From Chryseobacterium sp. JV274 (lineage in GTDB: Bacteria > Bacteroidota > Bacteroidia > Flavobacteriales > Weeksellaceae): 64,000 nt of DNA. The notes beneath the pieces are model-generated. The model did not search any database and was not told where the DNA came from. It saw only the letters and a list, made by a program, of their open reading frames with translations. The DNA lies in assembly GCF_903969135.1 (NCBI RefSeq), contig NZ_LR824569.1, forward strand, positions 4,733,001 through 4,797,000, in the 5' to 3' direction. The position numbers and the translations under genes are program-made. Positions 8,869 through 17,233 of this stretch are shown here, piece after piece (within the stretch, counting starts at the first letter, position 1; the number at the start of each line of letters is the position of its first letter).

Positions 8869-9303
8869 TTATTTTTCTATTTTGTTTAATATTTTTAGGA
8901 CTGTGTCTTTAAGATGCAGCAGTTCTTCCGGCTGTATACCCAGTTTTTCCTGAATTTTTCCCGGAATTTCACATGCCTTTTTCTGAAGCTGTTTGCCAGC
9001 CTCATCTAAAAATACTTCAACTACTCTTTCGTCCTCTTTTTTTCTTTTTCTGCTGATAAATCCTTTAGACTCCAGTCTTTTAAGAAGAGGTGTTAAAGTT
9101 CCACTATCCAGATACAGTTTTTCTCCGATATGCGTTACCGTAAGTCCGTCACCTTCCCATAATACCATCATTACAAGGTATTGCGGATACGTCATGTCAA
9201 GCTCATCGAGGAAAGGACGATAAAGTCCTGTAATCTCCTTGGCAATAACATACAGCGGGAAGCAAATCTGGTTTTCTAGTTTAGGTGTTTTCGGATTTTC
9301 CAT
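8869..9303 (-). CDS. ohrR: MarR-family peroxide sensor OhrR
   Basis: A 144-residue winged-helix MarR protein. The N-terminal [10 protein letters not shown] carries Cys14, matching the peroxide-sensing Cys15 of Bacillus OhrR (ENQLCF). The recognition region is [27 protein letters not shown] and the wing [11 protein letters not shown]. Only this N-terminal sensing Cys is clear, but Cys75-type second cysteines are absent while one occurs later (KKACEIPG, near residue 115), so the one-Cys or two-Cys class cannot be fixed by eye. It lies between the nitroreductase gene and ohr and probably represses all three through the operator at 10057-10086. Confidence 0.93.
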   Translation of the reverse strand: MENPKTPKLENQICFPLYVIAKEITGLYRPFLDELDMTYPQYLVMMVLWEGDGLTVTHIGEKLYLDSGTLTPLLKRLESKGFISRKRKKEDERVVEVFLDEAGKQLQKKACEIPGKIQEKLGIQPEELLHLKDTVLKILNKIEK

Positions 9304-9334
9304 AAGTTTTGGTACGAAAGATTCGATGAAGGTA

Positions 9335-9967
9335 TTACTTTTTTATGATAAATTCATCCATTGGAATTCTGACTTTTTTCATAGAAGAAAGCCAGTCATT
9401 AGCTTCATCACGGTATCCAAGATATAAAAGAGTTACACTTTTTAATCCCAGTTCTTTTAATCCCAGTACTTCATCCACTACAGCATTGTTGAATCCTTCT
9501 GCCGGAGTACTGTCGATTTTAAGTTCTGCCGCCTGTGCAAGAGCAATTCCTAAGGCAATATAAGTCTGGCGGGCAGTATGTGCAAAATGTTCTTCAGGAG
9601 TCTGTGCTCCGTACATTTTCTTGATTGTATCAGTATAGCTTCCGAAACGTCCTCTCGGAAGATCTCTTACATCCGTATGATAATCGTAAACTTTGTCAAT
9701 TTTTTCATTAGAATAGCTGTCCCATGCTGCAAATACCAAAACGTGAGAAGAATCTCTCATTACTTCAGGGTTTAAAGCTCCGGCTACCATTTTCTCTTTC
9801 AACTCCTGATTTTCTACTACAATAATTCGGAAGGGCTGCAATCCGGATGAAGTAGGAGCCAGTCTTGCTGATTCTAAAATAGTAGTAAGGTCTTCCTGTG
9901 AAATTTTTTTGTTCGGGTCATAAGCTTTTACAGCATGTCTCCAGTTTAGGTTTTCTATTAATGACAT
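9335..9967 (-). CDS. NAD(P)H-dependent nitroreductase (NfsB-like)
   Basis: The 210-residue protein has nitroreductase FMN-binding features: LNWRHAVKAYDPNKKISQEDL at the N-terminus, ESARLAPTSSGLQPFRIIVV for FMN/nicotinamide contacts, and a C-terminal LGYRDEANDW. These enzymes reduce nitroaromatics, quinones or similar electrophiles with NAD(P)H. It is the first gene of the ohrR-ohr operon, 31 bp upstream of ohrR, placing it under the same peroxide control. Substrate unknown. Confidence 0.9.
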   Translation of the reverse strand: MSLIENLNWRHAVKAYDPNKKISQEDLTTILESARLAPTSSGLQPFRIIVVENQELKEKMVAGALNPEVMRDSSHVLVFAAWDSYSNEKIDKVYDYHTDVRDLPRGRFGSYTDTIKKMYGAQTPEEHFAHTARQTYIALGIALAQAAELKIDSTPAEGFNNAVVDEVLGLKELGLKSVTLLYLGYRDEANDWLSSMKKVRIPMDEFIIKK

Positions 9968-10045
9968 TTTTTCTTTGTTTTAAATTAAACTACTTGGCGA
10001 TTATTAAACTTCCTGATTTTTTTATATTGAAGTAAAGCAACACTG

Positions 10046-10075
10046 CAAATATACAAGCAATTAAATTGCATGCAA
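10046..10075 (-). promoter_or_regulatory. Promoter of the nitroreductase-ohrR-ohr operon
   Basis: On the minus strand, TTG (10073-10075) is followed by a 19-bp spacer and TATATTTG (10046-10053), an exact match to the Bacteroidota promoter layout. It lies about 80 bp upstream of the nitroreductase start. Confidence 0.85.
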
Positions 10076-10086
10076 TTTAATTTTGA
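10057..10086. promoter_or_regulatory. OhrR-like operator overlapping the -33 element
   Basis: Positions 10061-10080 (ttaaattgca/tgcaatttaa) are a perfect 20-bp palindrome inside a longer CAATTAAATTG...CAATTTAATTTTG arrangement. From memory this closely resembles the Bacillus subtilis OhrR operator (CAATTAAATTG-type arms). It covers the -33 TTG, so a bound repressor would block RNA polymerase. Confidence 0.8.
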
Positions 10087-10227
10087 AAGATTTTATTGAT
10101 GACAATTATTGATGAACTAAAATAAGCAGAAAATAAGCGATTTGCTTTTAATCCATTTCCGCATGATTCGGATTTTTTCAAAGCCTTTGTATTCCAATCT
10201 TTGCAATAGAAATTTAAACTAAAAACA

Positions 10228-10980
10228 ATGCAGAGATTTAAAAACAAAACCGCTTTGATTACAGGTGGAACCAATGGGATGGGTTTGGCTACTGCTCAAA
10301 AATTCATCGAAGAAGGAGGAAAAGTTATTATCACAGGGAGAAGTGAAGAGACCGTCAATATCGCTTTAGAAAAACTGGGGGAAAAGGCTTTTAGAATCGT
10401 ATCCAACGCAGGAAATATAAAAGACCTGATGAACCTCCGGCAGGAAGTCAGAAAATATACAGAACATATTGATCTGGTCTTTGCCAATGCAGGATATGGA
10501 AAATTTGCTCCTGTAGAATATGTGGATGAAAATCAGTTTGACGAACTTTTTAATCTCCTGGTAAAAGGTCCTTTTTTTACAGTGCAGCAGCTATTGCCAT
10601 TGATGAATAGCGGAAGCTCCGTTATTTTTAATACTTCTGTGGCGACAGATATTGCGATGCATAATTTTTCCGTGTATTCTGCGGCCAAATCAGCAGTGCA
10701 GTCTTTCATTAAAACATTTGCGGTAGAGCTTACTGAACGGGGTATCCGTGTCAACGGGGTGAGTCCCGGACATATTAAAACAAACATTTTTAATAATACA
10801 GGCTTAACCGGAGAACAGATTGAAAGTGCCATTGAAGATATTATTCCTACCATACCTTTTAAAAGACAGGGCGAACCGTCAGAAATAGCTAATGTGGTTC
10901 TGTTTCTTGCTTCAGAGGAAGCCTCCTATATTCATGGAGCTGAAGTAAAAGTGGATGCCGGAATTTCTGTGATCAGATAA
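10228..10980 (+). CDS. Short-chain dehydrogenase/reductase
   Basis: A 250-residue classical SDR: cofactor motif TGGTNGMGLA (residues 9-18), NAG in VFANAGYG, catalytic Ser in NTSVATD, and YSAAK (Tyr-x-x-x-Lys) at about 150-154, ending with the usual GAEVKVDAGISVI. The GR pair after strand 2 (ITGRSEE) suggests NADPH preference. Substrate unknown. It stands alone, divergent from the ohr operon. Confidence 0.9.
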   Translation: MQRFKNKTALITGGTNGMGLATAQKFIEEGGKVIITGRSEETVNIALEKLGEKAFRIVSNAGNIKDLMNLRQEVRKYTEHIDLVFANAGYGKFAPVEYVDENQFDELFNLLVKGPFFTVQQLLPLMNSGSSVIFNTSVATDIAMHNFSVYSAAKSAVQSFIKTFAVELTERGIRVNGVSPGHIKTNIFNNTGLTGEQIESAIEDIIPTIPFKRQGEPSEIANVVLFLASEEASYIHGAEVKVDAGISVIR

Positions 10981-11008
10981 TGGCATACAATTTCAGAGAG
11001 CGTAAAGA

Positions 11009-11320
11009 TTATTTAACCTCTTTAATTTCTTTGATAATATTGGTCTTATTTTCAATACCAATATTATAGGTCTTACTTTCTTTAAAGCTCAGTGTAGCTT
11101 TTTCTATAAGACTCTTGTAATCCGGTGACTTCTTTGATATATAAAAAACCTGCGCACTGATTCCAATGGCAACGCGTACCACTTCATTAGGTTTGTCCGG
11201 ATCTTCAGTAATATTTGTGATGGCGGAATTGTTATACCATGTTAATTTTTGTGAACTGGAATTACCGGAACAGGATGTAATCATAATAAAAAGTAATAGT
11301 AAATAGGACCAGGCTTTCAT
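11009..11320 (-). CDS. Small lipoprotein resembling the protein-glutaminase pro-domain
   Basis: A 103-residue lipoprotein (lipobox IMITSC, Cys17). Residues about 48-75, with GISAQVFYI, then DYKSLIEKA, line up with the pro-region of the upstream protein-glutaminase (MITAQPYYI, then GYISMIRQA), and the following ends (IENKTNIIKEI / LKTNTSEIAKV) also match. The mature enzyme domain is missing. It lies 69 bp after the enzyme gene on the same strand, behind a terminator, so it may be expressed by read-through. I infer a stand-alone inhibitor or folding helper for the enzyme; this is not established. Confidence 0.75.
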   Translation of the reverse strand: MKAWSYLLLLFIMITSCSGNSSSQKLTWYNNSAITNITEDPDKPNEVVRVAIGISAQVFYISKKSPDYKSLIEKATLSFKESKTYNIGIENKTNIIKEIKEVK

Positions 11321-11341
11321 AGCAAAAAGTATTAAGTAAAA

Positions 11342-11376
11342 AGCTCCTGCAATGTATCAAAATAAATGCAGGAGCC
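11342..11376 (-). terminator. Hairpin between protein-glutaminase and its downstream lipoprotein
   Basis: Arms gctcctgca and tgcaggagc flank a short loop; on the minus strand the stem is followed by TTTTT. It would end or weaken transcription after the protein-glutaminase gene. Confidence 0.75.
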
Positions 11377-11389
11377 CTATATAAATTAG

Positions 11390-12349
11390 TTAAAATCCAC
11401 AGCTTCCTACGCTAGGTGCAGGAGAAGGAGAACATCCTGAAAGGGATGAGAAGATATTCAATACACAATTGGTATTTACATAATTGTTATCATACAGTAA
11501 AGATCCTGCCGGGCTTCTGTAGTATACATTTCCTGCTGTATTGGCATATGAAGATACAGAAGCAGATCCACAGCTTGTATTGGTACATGCAGCTCTCCAT
11601 GCAGCATCAGTTACAGGTCCGCTGGAGAATAATGATGGATCAATGATTCTTTTTTCAACAATTCCGGAAGCATTTTTAAAGCTTACCAATATCGCTACGT
11701 GATATACCCATGATACGCAGCATGTTCCTGTAGAAGCTCTAAGGTTACCATATACAAACTGTTTTTCACAGTCATATCCTGCATTCAATAGTATTTGTCT
11801 CATTTTGTGAGCTCTTGCGTAGCATCCGTCAACAGGATATCTGAAGGTGATGCACGGAGAAGAAGCTGTAGAAGTTCCGCAAGCCTGGTTTTTAATCTGA
11901 GCAAACAGACTGTTTAAAGTGGCAAGGTTAGGAATGACACTTACAGCCTTTCTGCTTTCTTCTTTTACATCTTTAGTAAAGATAGATTTGAAATAACGGA
12001 TATCTTCATCTGTTGCTTTGTCTACTTTTGCGATTTCGCTGGTATTGGTTTTAAGGAAAATCTGAACAGGAGTTTCATTTTCAACTGCCTGTCTGATCAT
12101 GGAAATATAACCTGCATTTTCTTTACTGTCCTTTATGTAGTAGGGCTGGGCAGTAATCATAAATGAGATTTTAAATTTCCCATCTTCTTTTTCAATCCCT
12201 ACCGGAACAGTTTTGCCGAAATCTTTCATTGCAATTTCGTTTGACTCTTTGGCAACAAGATTCGGGTCCTGGTTGGCATTTGAATCTGAACAGGCGTTGA
12301 ATGACAGCATCGTTACGAAAACCATCATGGATAACAGAAATTTTTTCAT
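11390..12349 (-). CDS. Protein-glutaminase precursor (protein-glutamine glutaminase)
   Basis: This 319-residue preproenzyme matches Chryseobacterium proteolyticum protein-glutaminase (EC 3.5.1.44), which deamidates glutamines in proteins. It has a signal peptide (possible lipobox FNAC), a pro-region to about residue 134, and a mature domain of about 185 residues starting near AVSVIPNLATLNS. The catalytic triad is visible: Cys176 in VDGCYARAH, His217 in YHVAIL, Asp237 in RIIDPS, equal to mature Cys42/His83/Asp103. Many cysteines in the mature part suggest disulfides. The enzyme is secreted and needs pro-peptide removal. An inverted repeat (12379-12405) upstream may be an operator. Confidence 0.96.
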   Translation of the reverse strand: MKKFLLSMMVFVTMLSFNACSDSNANQDPNLVAKESNEIAMKDFGKTVPVGIEKEDGKFKISFMITAQPYYIKDSKENAGYISMIRQAVENETPVQIFLKTNTSEIAKVDKATDEDIRYFKSIFTKDVKEESRKAVSVIPNLATLNSLFAQIKNQACGTSTASSPCITFRYPVDGCYARAHKMRQILLNAGYDCEKQFVYGNLRASTGTCCVSWVYHVAILVSFKNASGIVEKRIIDPSLFSSGPVTDAAWRAACTNTSCGSASVSSYANTAGNVYYRSPAGSLLYDNNYVNTNCVLNIFSSLSGCSPSPAPSVGSCGF

Positions 12350-12378
12350 AGTTTTTATATTTTGGTGGTTAATTTTCT

Positions 12379-12405
12379 GTGAACTTTCTAATGATAATAG
12401 TTCAC
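12379..12405. promoter_or_regulatory. Inverted repeat upstream of protein-glutaminase
   Basis: GTGAACT at 12379-12385 and AGTTCAC at 12399-12405 form perfect 7-bp arms with a 13-bp spacer, about 30-56 bp before the start codon. It could be a regulator site; no clear -7 element was found. Confidence 0.45.
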
Positions 12406-12568
12406 TATTTTGTGATATTAAAAATAATAAAATTTAAAATATATACAAGATTTTTTTTCAAAAAAACGCATTATCCTGTTATATTTTTGATTTTATGATA
12501 TTGAAAATGGCAAAAAACTAATGATTATGGTGGTAATTGAGGGAAATAGTTCTTTTTGATTAAGTCTG

Positions 12569-12632
12569 GATTTCTACAGAATGACACAATTGAAATGGAG
12601 TTTTATCCACAGTTTGTCATTCTGTAGGAATC
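12569..12632. repeat. Inverted repeat of TGTCATTCTGTAG type
   Basis: The 18-nt arms (gatttctacagaatgaca at 12569-12586 and its complement with one mismatch at 12615-12632) flank a 28-bp spacer. The word TGTCATTCTG is shared with the repeat at 6931. This is the main content of the 373-bp gap between the glutaminase and lipB genes. Confidence 0.65.
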
Positions 12633-12668
12633 TAAATGTTCTGATAATATGATATTATTTAAACTAAA

Positions 12669-12701
12669 AAACCAGTTTCAACATTTGAAACTGGTTTTTT
12701 A
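12669..12701 (-). terminator. Terminator at the end of the trp-lipB operon
   Basis: Arms aaccagtttca and ttgaaactggtt with a short loop, with A-runs on one side and T-runs on the other, so it could work in both directions. It follows the lipB stop codon by about 20 bp. Confidence 0.85.
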
Positions 12702-12722
12702 TTATATCTTAAGCTGTCTTGA

Positions 12723-13451
12723 TTATTTGTAGATCAATTCTGCTTGGAAAACGTCTGCAAAATGTTTTCTGATTTTTGCTTTCAGTTCTTCCACTTCTTC
12801 GGATGTCAGCTCTCTTTCAAGTTCTCTTTTCAGAGAAGTCACCTGCTTATCTTTGATTCCACACGGAATGATATATTCAAAATAACGCATATCCGTATTT
12901 ACATTTAAGGCAAAACCATGAAGGGTAACCCATCGGGAAGCTTTCACCCCCATAGCACACATCTTTCTGGCGTAAGGTTTCCCTACATCCAGCCATACTC
13001 CTGTTTCTCCCGGAGAACGTTCACCCTTAATGCCATATTCGGCAATAGTTCTGATGATCACTTCTTCCAGATTTCTCATATATAAATGAATGTCTGTGAA
13101 AAAGTTTTCAAGATCCAGGATAGGATAGCCTACAACCTGTCCATAGCCGTGATACGTAATATCTCCACCGCGGTTTACCTTTACGAAAGTAGCATCAATC
13201 TCTTTCAGTTTATCAATGCCGGCAAGCATATTTTCTTCATGTCCGCTTTTTCCCAAAGTATAAACATGAGGATGCTCTACAAAAAGAAGATGATTGGAAG
13301 TAGTACTATGTTGTTCTGCAGGAAGATCCCTGTTTTTTATTTTGGTATCAATAATATTTTTCATCAGCTGTTCCTGATAATCCCAGGCTGGCTGATATTC
13401 TTTGACCCCTAAATCTTCAAATTCTACTGATTTATTTTGATTTGTATTCAT
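12723..13451 (-). CDS. lipB: Octanoyl-[acyl-carrier-protein]:protein octanoyltransferase LipB
   Basis: The 242-residue protein carries LipB motifs: VNRGGDITYHGYGQVVGYP, then GVKASRWVTLHGFALNVNTD with the conserved Lys, and IIPCGIKDKQVTSL with the catalytic Cys. It transfers octanoate from ACP to lipoyl domains of cytoplasmic dehydrogenases as the first step of lipoate synthesis. It lies 31 bp after trpA on the same strand with no terminator between, so it probably rides on the tryptophan transcript. Ohr, also in this window, uses lipoyl proteins as reductant. Confidence 0.95.
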   Translation of the reverse strand: MNTNQNKSVEFEDLGVKEYQPAWDYQEQLMKNIIDTKIKNRDLPAEQHSTTSNHLLFVEHPHVYTLGKSGHEENMLAGIDKLKEIDATFVKVNRGGDITYHGYGQVVGYPILDLENFFTDIHLYMRNLEEVIIRTIAEYGIKGERSPGETGVWLDVGKPYARKMCAMGVKASRWVTLHGFALNVNTDMRYFEYIIPCGIKDKQVTSLKRELERELTSEEVEELKAKIRKHFADVFQAELIYK

Positions 13452-13482
13452 TTCAATTTTTGATATACAAATTTAGTGAATT

Positions 13483-14217
13483 TTACCCTTTGATTGAATG
13501 GATAAAATCTATGGCACTTTTCTTCCAGTCTTTATCCTGAAGCAAAATATTCACAAAGGCTGTTCCTATGATACCGCCATCTGCTTTTTCCGTTACATTT
13601 TCAAAATCCTCTTTCGTTTTGATTCCGAATCCAATCATCACAGGATTTTTAAGCGGGAGGGATGCTACTCTGGAAAGGTAGTTCTCATTTTTTAAAACGG
13701 CATTTTCATTTCCTGTTGTGGAGGAAGAGCTTACTGCATACAGAAAACCTGAACTTAAAGAATCCAGATAGATCATCCTTTCATCAGAAGTCTCCGGCGT
13801 TACCAGAAAGGTAAAATTAAGGTTATATTGTTGTAAAATCTGCTGATAATTTTTCTCAAACTCGATTGGAGGAAGATCCGGAAGAATCAATCCTGAAACA
13901 CCACTTTCGGAGCATGCCGCACAGAATCTCTCAAATCCGAAACTCAATACAGGGTTGATATAACCCATCAGAATAATCGGAATTCTGATTTTGTTTTTGA
14001 TCGCTTTTAATTGAGACAACAGTTTTTCAATCGTCATTCCGTTTTGTAAAGCCAGTTCATGAGCCTTCTGAATCACCGGTCCGTCTGCTACAGGATCAGA
14101 ATATGGCATTCCGATTTCGATCATATCTGCTCCGGAATCCTGAATCAGTTTTATAATATCAGCGGTATCTTCCAATTGTGGAATTCCTGCGGTGAAGTAT
14201 ATATTTAGTTTTTTCAT
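13483..14217 (-). CDS. trpA: Tryptophan synthase alpha subunit
   Basis: A 244-residue TIM-barrel protein. MIEIGMPYSDPVADGPVIQKA carries the catalytic Glu and Asp region (Glu in IEIG, Asp in YSDP), followed by LMGYINPV and GLILPDLP. It cleaves indole-3-glycerol phosphate to indole, which is channelled to TrpB. It is slightly shorter than the usual 260-270 residues. Next-to-last gene of the operon, 52 bp after trpB. Confidence 0.95.
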   Translation of the reverse strand: MKKLNIYFTAGIPQLEDTADIIKLIQDSGADMIEIGMPYSDPVADGPVIQKAHELALQNGMTIEKLLSQLKAIKNKIRIPIILMGYINPVLSFGFERFCAACSESGVSGLILPDLPPIEFEKNYQQILQQYNLNFTFLVTPETSDERMIYLDSLSSGFLYAVSSSSTTGNENAVLKNENYLSRVASLPLKNPVMIGFGIKTKEDFENVTEKADGGIIGTAFVNILLQDKDWKKSAIDFIHSIKG

Positions 14218-14269
14218 TTTTTATGGTATTAAAGTATAATGTAATGAATGTCAGCCGGGGAAATACATT

Positions 14270-15448
14270 CTACAGGTTTTTCAGATACGTTTCCATGTCC
14301 TTATCTCCACGGCCGCTCAGACAAATAACGACAACATCATTTTCATTAAATTTCTTCTTGTCCAGAACAGCAAGCGCATGGGAGCTTTCCAATGCCGGAA
14401 TAATTCCTTCCAGTCTGGTCAGTTCAAAAGCACATTTTAAAGCTTCATCATCATTAATGCTAAAGAATTCAGCACGTTTTTCTTTAAATAAATGGGCATG
14501 AAAAGGCCCTATTCCCGGATAATCCAGTCCTGCAGAGATAGAGTGGGGTTCTATCACCTGGCCGTCTTCCGTCTGCATCACAAGGCTTTTGCTTCCATGA
14601 AGTACACCAAGAGTTCCTAAAAATGTAGTAGCTGCAGATTTTCCTGAATCTACTCCCAATCCTCCCGCTTCTGCAGCAATGATTTTTACTTCTTTTTCTT
14701 CTGCAAAATGATAGAAAGTTCCTGCAGCATTGCTTCCTCCACCTACACAGGCAATCACATAATCAGGATTTTCTCTACCGATTTTTTCTTTAAGTTGTTC
14801 TTTAATCTCTTTTGAAATAATGCTTTGGAATCTTGCCACAAGATCGGGGAAAGGATGAGGACCTACCACGCTTCCGATTACATAATGAGTTGTCTGAGAA
14901 TTGTTGATCCAGTCTCTTAATGCTTCATTCACGGCATCTTTAAGGGTTTTTGATCCTGAAGTAGCTGGCACAACTTCCGCACCCAGCATTTTCATTCTTG
15001 CAACATTCGGGGCCTGTCTCTGGATGTCAATTTCTCCCATATAAACGATGCATTCCAAACCAAGTAAAGCACACGCTGTAGCAGTGGCAACACCATGCTG
15101 CCCGGCTCCGGTTTCAGCAATAATCCTGGTTTTTCCAAGACGTTTTGCCAATAAAACCTGTCCCAGAGCGTTATTGATCTTGTGAGCTCCGGTATGGTTG
15201 AGGTCTTCACGTTTTAAATAAATCTGAGTCTGGTATTTCTGACTTAGATTTTTAGCAAAATATAATGGTGTTGCACGGCCTACATAGTTTTTCAGCAAAT
15301 CCTGATACTCAGTCTGAAAATCTTCAGATTCTATAATTTCAAGATAGTTTTTTTGTAATTCTTCTACATTAGGATAAAGCATTTCGGGGATAAAAGCACC
15401 TCCAAACTCTCCATAATATCCGTTTTTATCGGGGTTTTTATAATTCAT
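14270..15448 (-). CDS. trpB: Tryptophan synthase beta chain
   Basis: A 392-residue PLP enzyme joining indole and serine. It shows [15 protein letters not shown] near the N-terminus, the PLP Lys in [15 protein letters not shown], the glycine-rich [13 protein letters not shown] and [12 protein letters not shown], and the C-terminal [12 protein letters not shown]. Length and order of motifs fit TrpB type 1, partner of TrpA. It lies 4 bp downstream of the GNAT gene. Confidence 0.96.
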   Translation of the reverse strand: MNYKNPDKNGYYGEFGGAFIPEMLYPNVEELQKNYLEIIESEDFQTEYQDLLKNYVGRATPLYFAKNLSQKYQTQIYLKREDLNHTGAHKINNALGQVLLAKRLGKTRIIAETGAGQHGVATATACALLGLECIVYMGEIDIQRQAPNVARMKMLGAEVVPATSGSKTLKDAVNEALRDWINNSQTTHYVIGSVVGPHPFPDLVARFQSIISKEIKEQLKEKIGRENPDYVIACVGGGSNAAGTFYHFAEEKEVKIIAAEAGGLGVDSGKSAATTFLGTLGVLHGSKSLVMQTEDGQVIEPHSISAGLDYPGIGPFHAHLFKEKRAEFFSINDDEALKCAFELTRLEGIIPALESSHALAVLDKKKFNENDVVVICLSGRGDKDMETYLKNL

Positions 15449-15452
15449 TTTT

Positions 15453-15998
15453 TTATTCTTTACTAATTAAATAAGCATTATTCTGTGAGCTCAGCTGATT
15501 GAGCAGTTCTTTTGTTTCCTTTGAAACATTAAAAATCAAAATATCATCATCTTCAGAGTTTATCCATTCCGAACCGATACTTTCTTTGATCATTTTGGCT
15601 TTATCATGAAGAATTTCAATCGAACACTTTTCATAAAAAGGACGAAGATCCGAATGACAGAAACCAATAGTATCCAAATTTCTCTGAATGACATTTTCTT
15701 CGAAATGATGGACTAAAGCTGCTCCATATCCTTTCTTTTTATGTGCAGAAACGAGACCTACAGCTTCTCCAAAAGAATAGTCAATGCCCGTTATTTTTAA
15801 GGTGAAATCAAAATTTACACGCATCAATGCCAGTATATTCTCATCGCTATTCAGCATAAAATGAAATTCTGAATCTTTGAAAAAAGTCCGGAAATAGGCA
15901 GGTTTCATAGTATTCCAGGCAGAAATATCCCAAAGCTGCAAGATATGTTCTATCTCGCTTTCCGTTAAATCCTTAGTTTCTTTTATCTGATATTTCAT
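15453..15998 (-). CDS. GNAT-family N-acetyltransferase inside the trp operon
   Basis: The 181-residue protein has the GNAT core: strand [24 protein letters not shown], where the KKKGYGAAL segment corresponds to the acetyl-CoA-binding R/Q-x-x-G-x-G/A loop, then [24 protein letters not shown]. Substrate unknown. It overlaps the preceding 170-residue gene by 4 bp and sits between trpF and trpB, so it should be made when tryptophan is scarce. The canonical operon has no such gene. Confidence 0.78.
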   Translation of the reverse strand: MKYQIKETKDLTESEIEHILQLWDISAWNTMKPAYFRTFFKDSEFHFMLNSDENILALMRVNFDFTLKITGIDYSFGEAVGLVSAHKKKGYGAALVHHFEENVIQRNLDTIGFCHSDLRPFYEKCSIEILHDKAKMIKESIGSEWINSEDDDILIFNVSKETKELLNQLSSQNNAYLISKE

Positions 15999-16507
15999 GA
16001 ATTCAAACTATTAATAAATGTAAGATGGTAATCGTGTTGTTGTTTGGTAATCAGTTTTTTATAATGTAATAATTCTATTTTATGCATCAAATCAATCAAA
16101 GTTGCTTTATCTATTTGTGACTGATACATGGTAATTGCAATTTCCAGATTGTCAATCAGATAATAAGAATCAGCATCTTCATACAGCAGAAATATTTTAG
16201 CATAAATCAATCCTAAGTCATATTTTATAACTGATCTTACATGGTTTTCCAGAAACTTATCTGAAATAATAACAAGATAATAGCTGTTCCATAAACTGAT
16301 TCTTTCAAAAAAATACTGGATATCGGTTTCCTGAAAATCTTTAATAATATCAATGAACTCAGACAATAATCCACCAACTTCCCAATGCTCGATATTACTG
16401 TCATTCTCAGCAACAAAATGGTACAGAGACTGTATTTTTTCATTCCCGAACTTAGGAGGAAATAAGGTTTTATAAAATGTCTTTTTTAGCAAGTGTATGT
16501 TCATCAT
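15995..16507 (-). CDS. Unknown 170-residue protein inside the trp operon
   Basis: I do not recognise this protein. It is predicted mostly helical, rich in aromatic and hydrophobic residues (FFERISLWNSYYLVIISDKFLE; DSYYLIDNLEIAITMY), without signal peptide or clear transmembrane span. Its end overlaps the GNAT gene by 4 bp, so the two are translationally coupled, and it begins 25 bp after trpF. Start may be either of two adjacent ATGs. The fold resembles small helical bundle immunity-type proteins only in general look; no function is claimed. Confidence 0.7.
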   Translation of the reverse strand: MMNIHLLKKTFYKTLFPPKFGNEKIQSLYHFVAENDSNIEHWEVGGLLSEFIDIIKDFQETDIQYFFERISLWNSYYLVIISDKFLENHVRSVIKYDLGLIYAKIFLLYEDADSYYLIDNLEIAITMYQSQIDKATLIDLMHKIELLHYKKLITKQQHDYHLTFINSLNS

Positions 16508-16532
16508 TGTGTTTTTTTAGTTGTTATATCTT

Positions 16533-17213
16533 TTACTGATATAGGTCTTTAAACTTTTTTATGCGGTCAATATCTTTATATCCTGGTTCAGTTTCAAATT
16601 TTGAATTGATATCTAAAGCATATGGTTTTTGTTGTAATGCTTCGATATTTCCAATGTTTTCCTCTGAAATACCTCCACTTAAAAAATAGGGCAGAGGAAT
16701 AGTAAGGTCTTTCAATAAAGACCAGTCAAACTGTTTTCCCGTTCCGCCGAATGTTTTTCCATCTGTATCGAAAAGGTAATAGGAGATAGGTTGTAGAGTC
16801 GAGGTTGCTGGTTGCAGGTTAAAAGTTTGCAATATTTTATTTTTGGTATCTGAATCATTTTCTCCTATTCTTATCACTTTAATGATCTTAACTTCGGGAT
16901 CCAGTTTTTGTCTTAATTCAGCAATGAAACGATCACTTTCGTCACCATGAAGCTGAACAAAATGTAATCCTGCTTTTTGAATAATTTTGAGAATGTTATC
17001 CGTGGCTTCATTCACAAAAACACCTGTTTTCCCGTGATGATCAATAGTAGAGATCTCTTCCAGGCTCAGATGATTCAACACATATCTTGGTGATTTTGCA
17101 TAGAAGATAAAGCCAAGGAAATCTACGTTCATAGCGATCAGCTCCTGAATCTGGTTTAATTGTGTTAAACCACATACTTTGAGTTTTGGAGTGCTGGAAG
17201 GTTGCAGATTCAT
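16533..17213 (-). CDS. trpF: Phosphoribosylanthranilate isomerase with repeat-derived insert
   Basis: A 226-residue TIM barrel. LKVCGLTQ carries the catalytic Cys, DFLGFIFYAKSPRYV and VQLHGDE follow, and the second catalytic Asp is in FDTDGKTFGGTGKQFDW. It is longer than the usual 200-215 residues. The extra sequence, including FNLQPATSTLQP, is encoded by a 7-bp-periodic stretch (16788-16822), and the N-terminal MNLQPSST has similar origin. The core motifs are intact, so the enzyme is probably active. Confidence 0.93.
   Translation of the reverse strand: MNLQPSSTPKLKVCGLTQLNQIQELIAMNVDFLGFIFYAKSPRYVLNHLSLEEISTIDHHGKTGVFVNEATDNILKIIQKAGLHFVQLHGDESDRFIAELRQKLDPEVKIIKVIRIGENDSDTKNKILQTFNLQPATSTLQPISYYLFDTDGKTFGGTGKQFDWSLLKDLTIPLPYFLSGGISEENIGNIEALQQKPYALDINSKFETEPGYKDIDRIKKFKDLYQ
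16788..16822. repeat. Heptamer-periodic array inside trpF
   Basis: Units on the plus strand: aggttgt, agagtcg, aggttgc, tggttgc, aggttaa, each 7 bp. The words match the intergenic array at 54722-54791 (ggttgta, agcaaca on the other strand). Three units equal seven codons, so the insert keeps frame only in suitable multiples. Confidence 0.65.
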
Positions 17214-17233
17214 GATCAGGTATGGTTTATATA

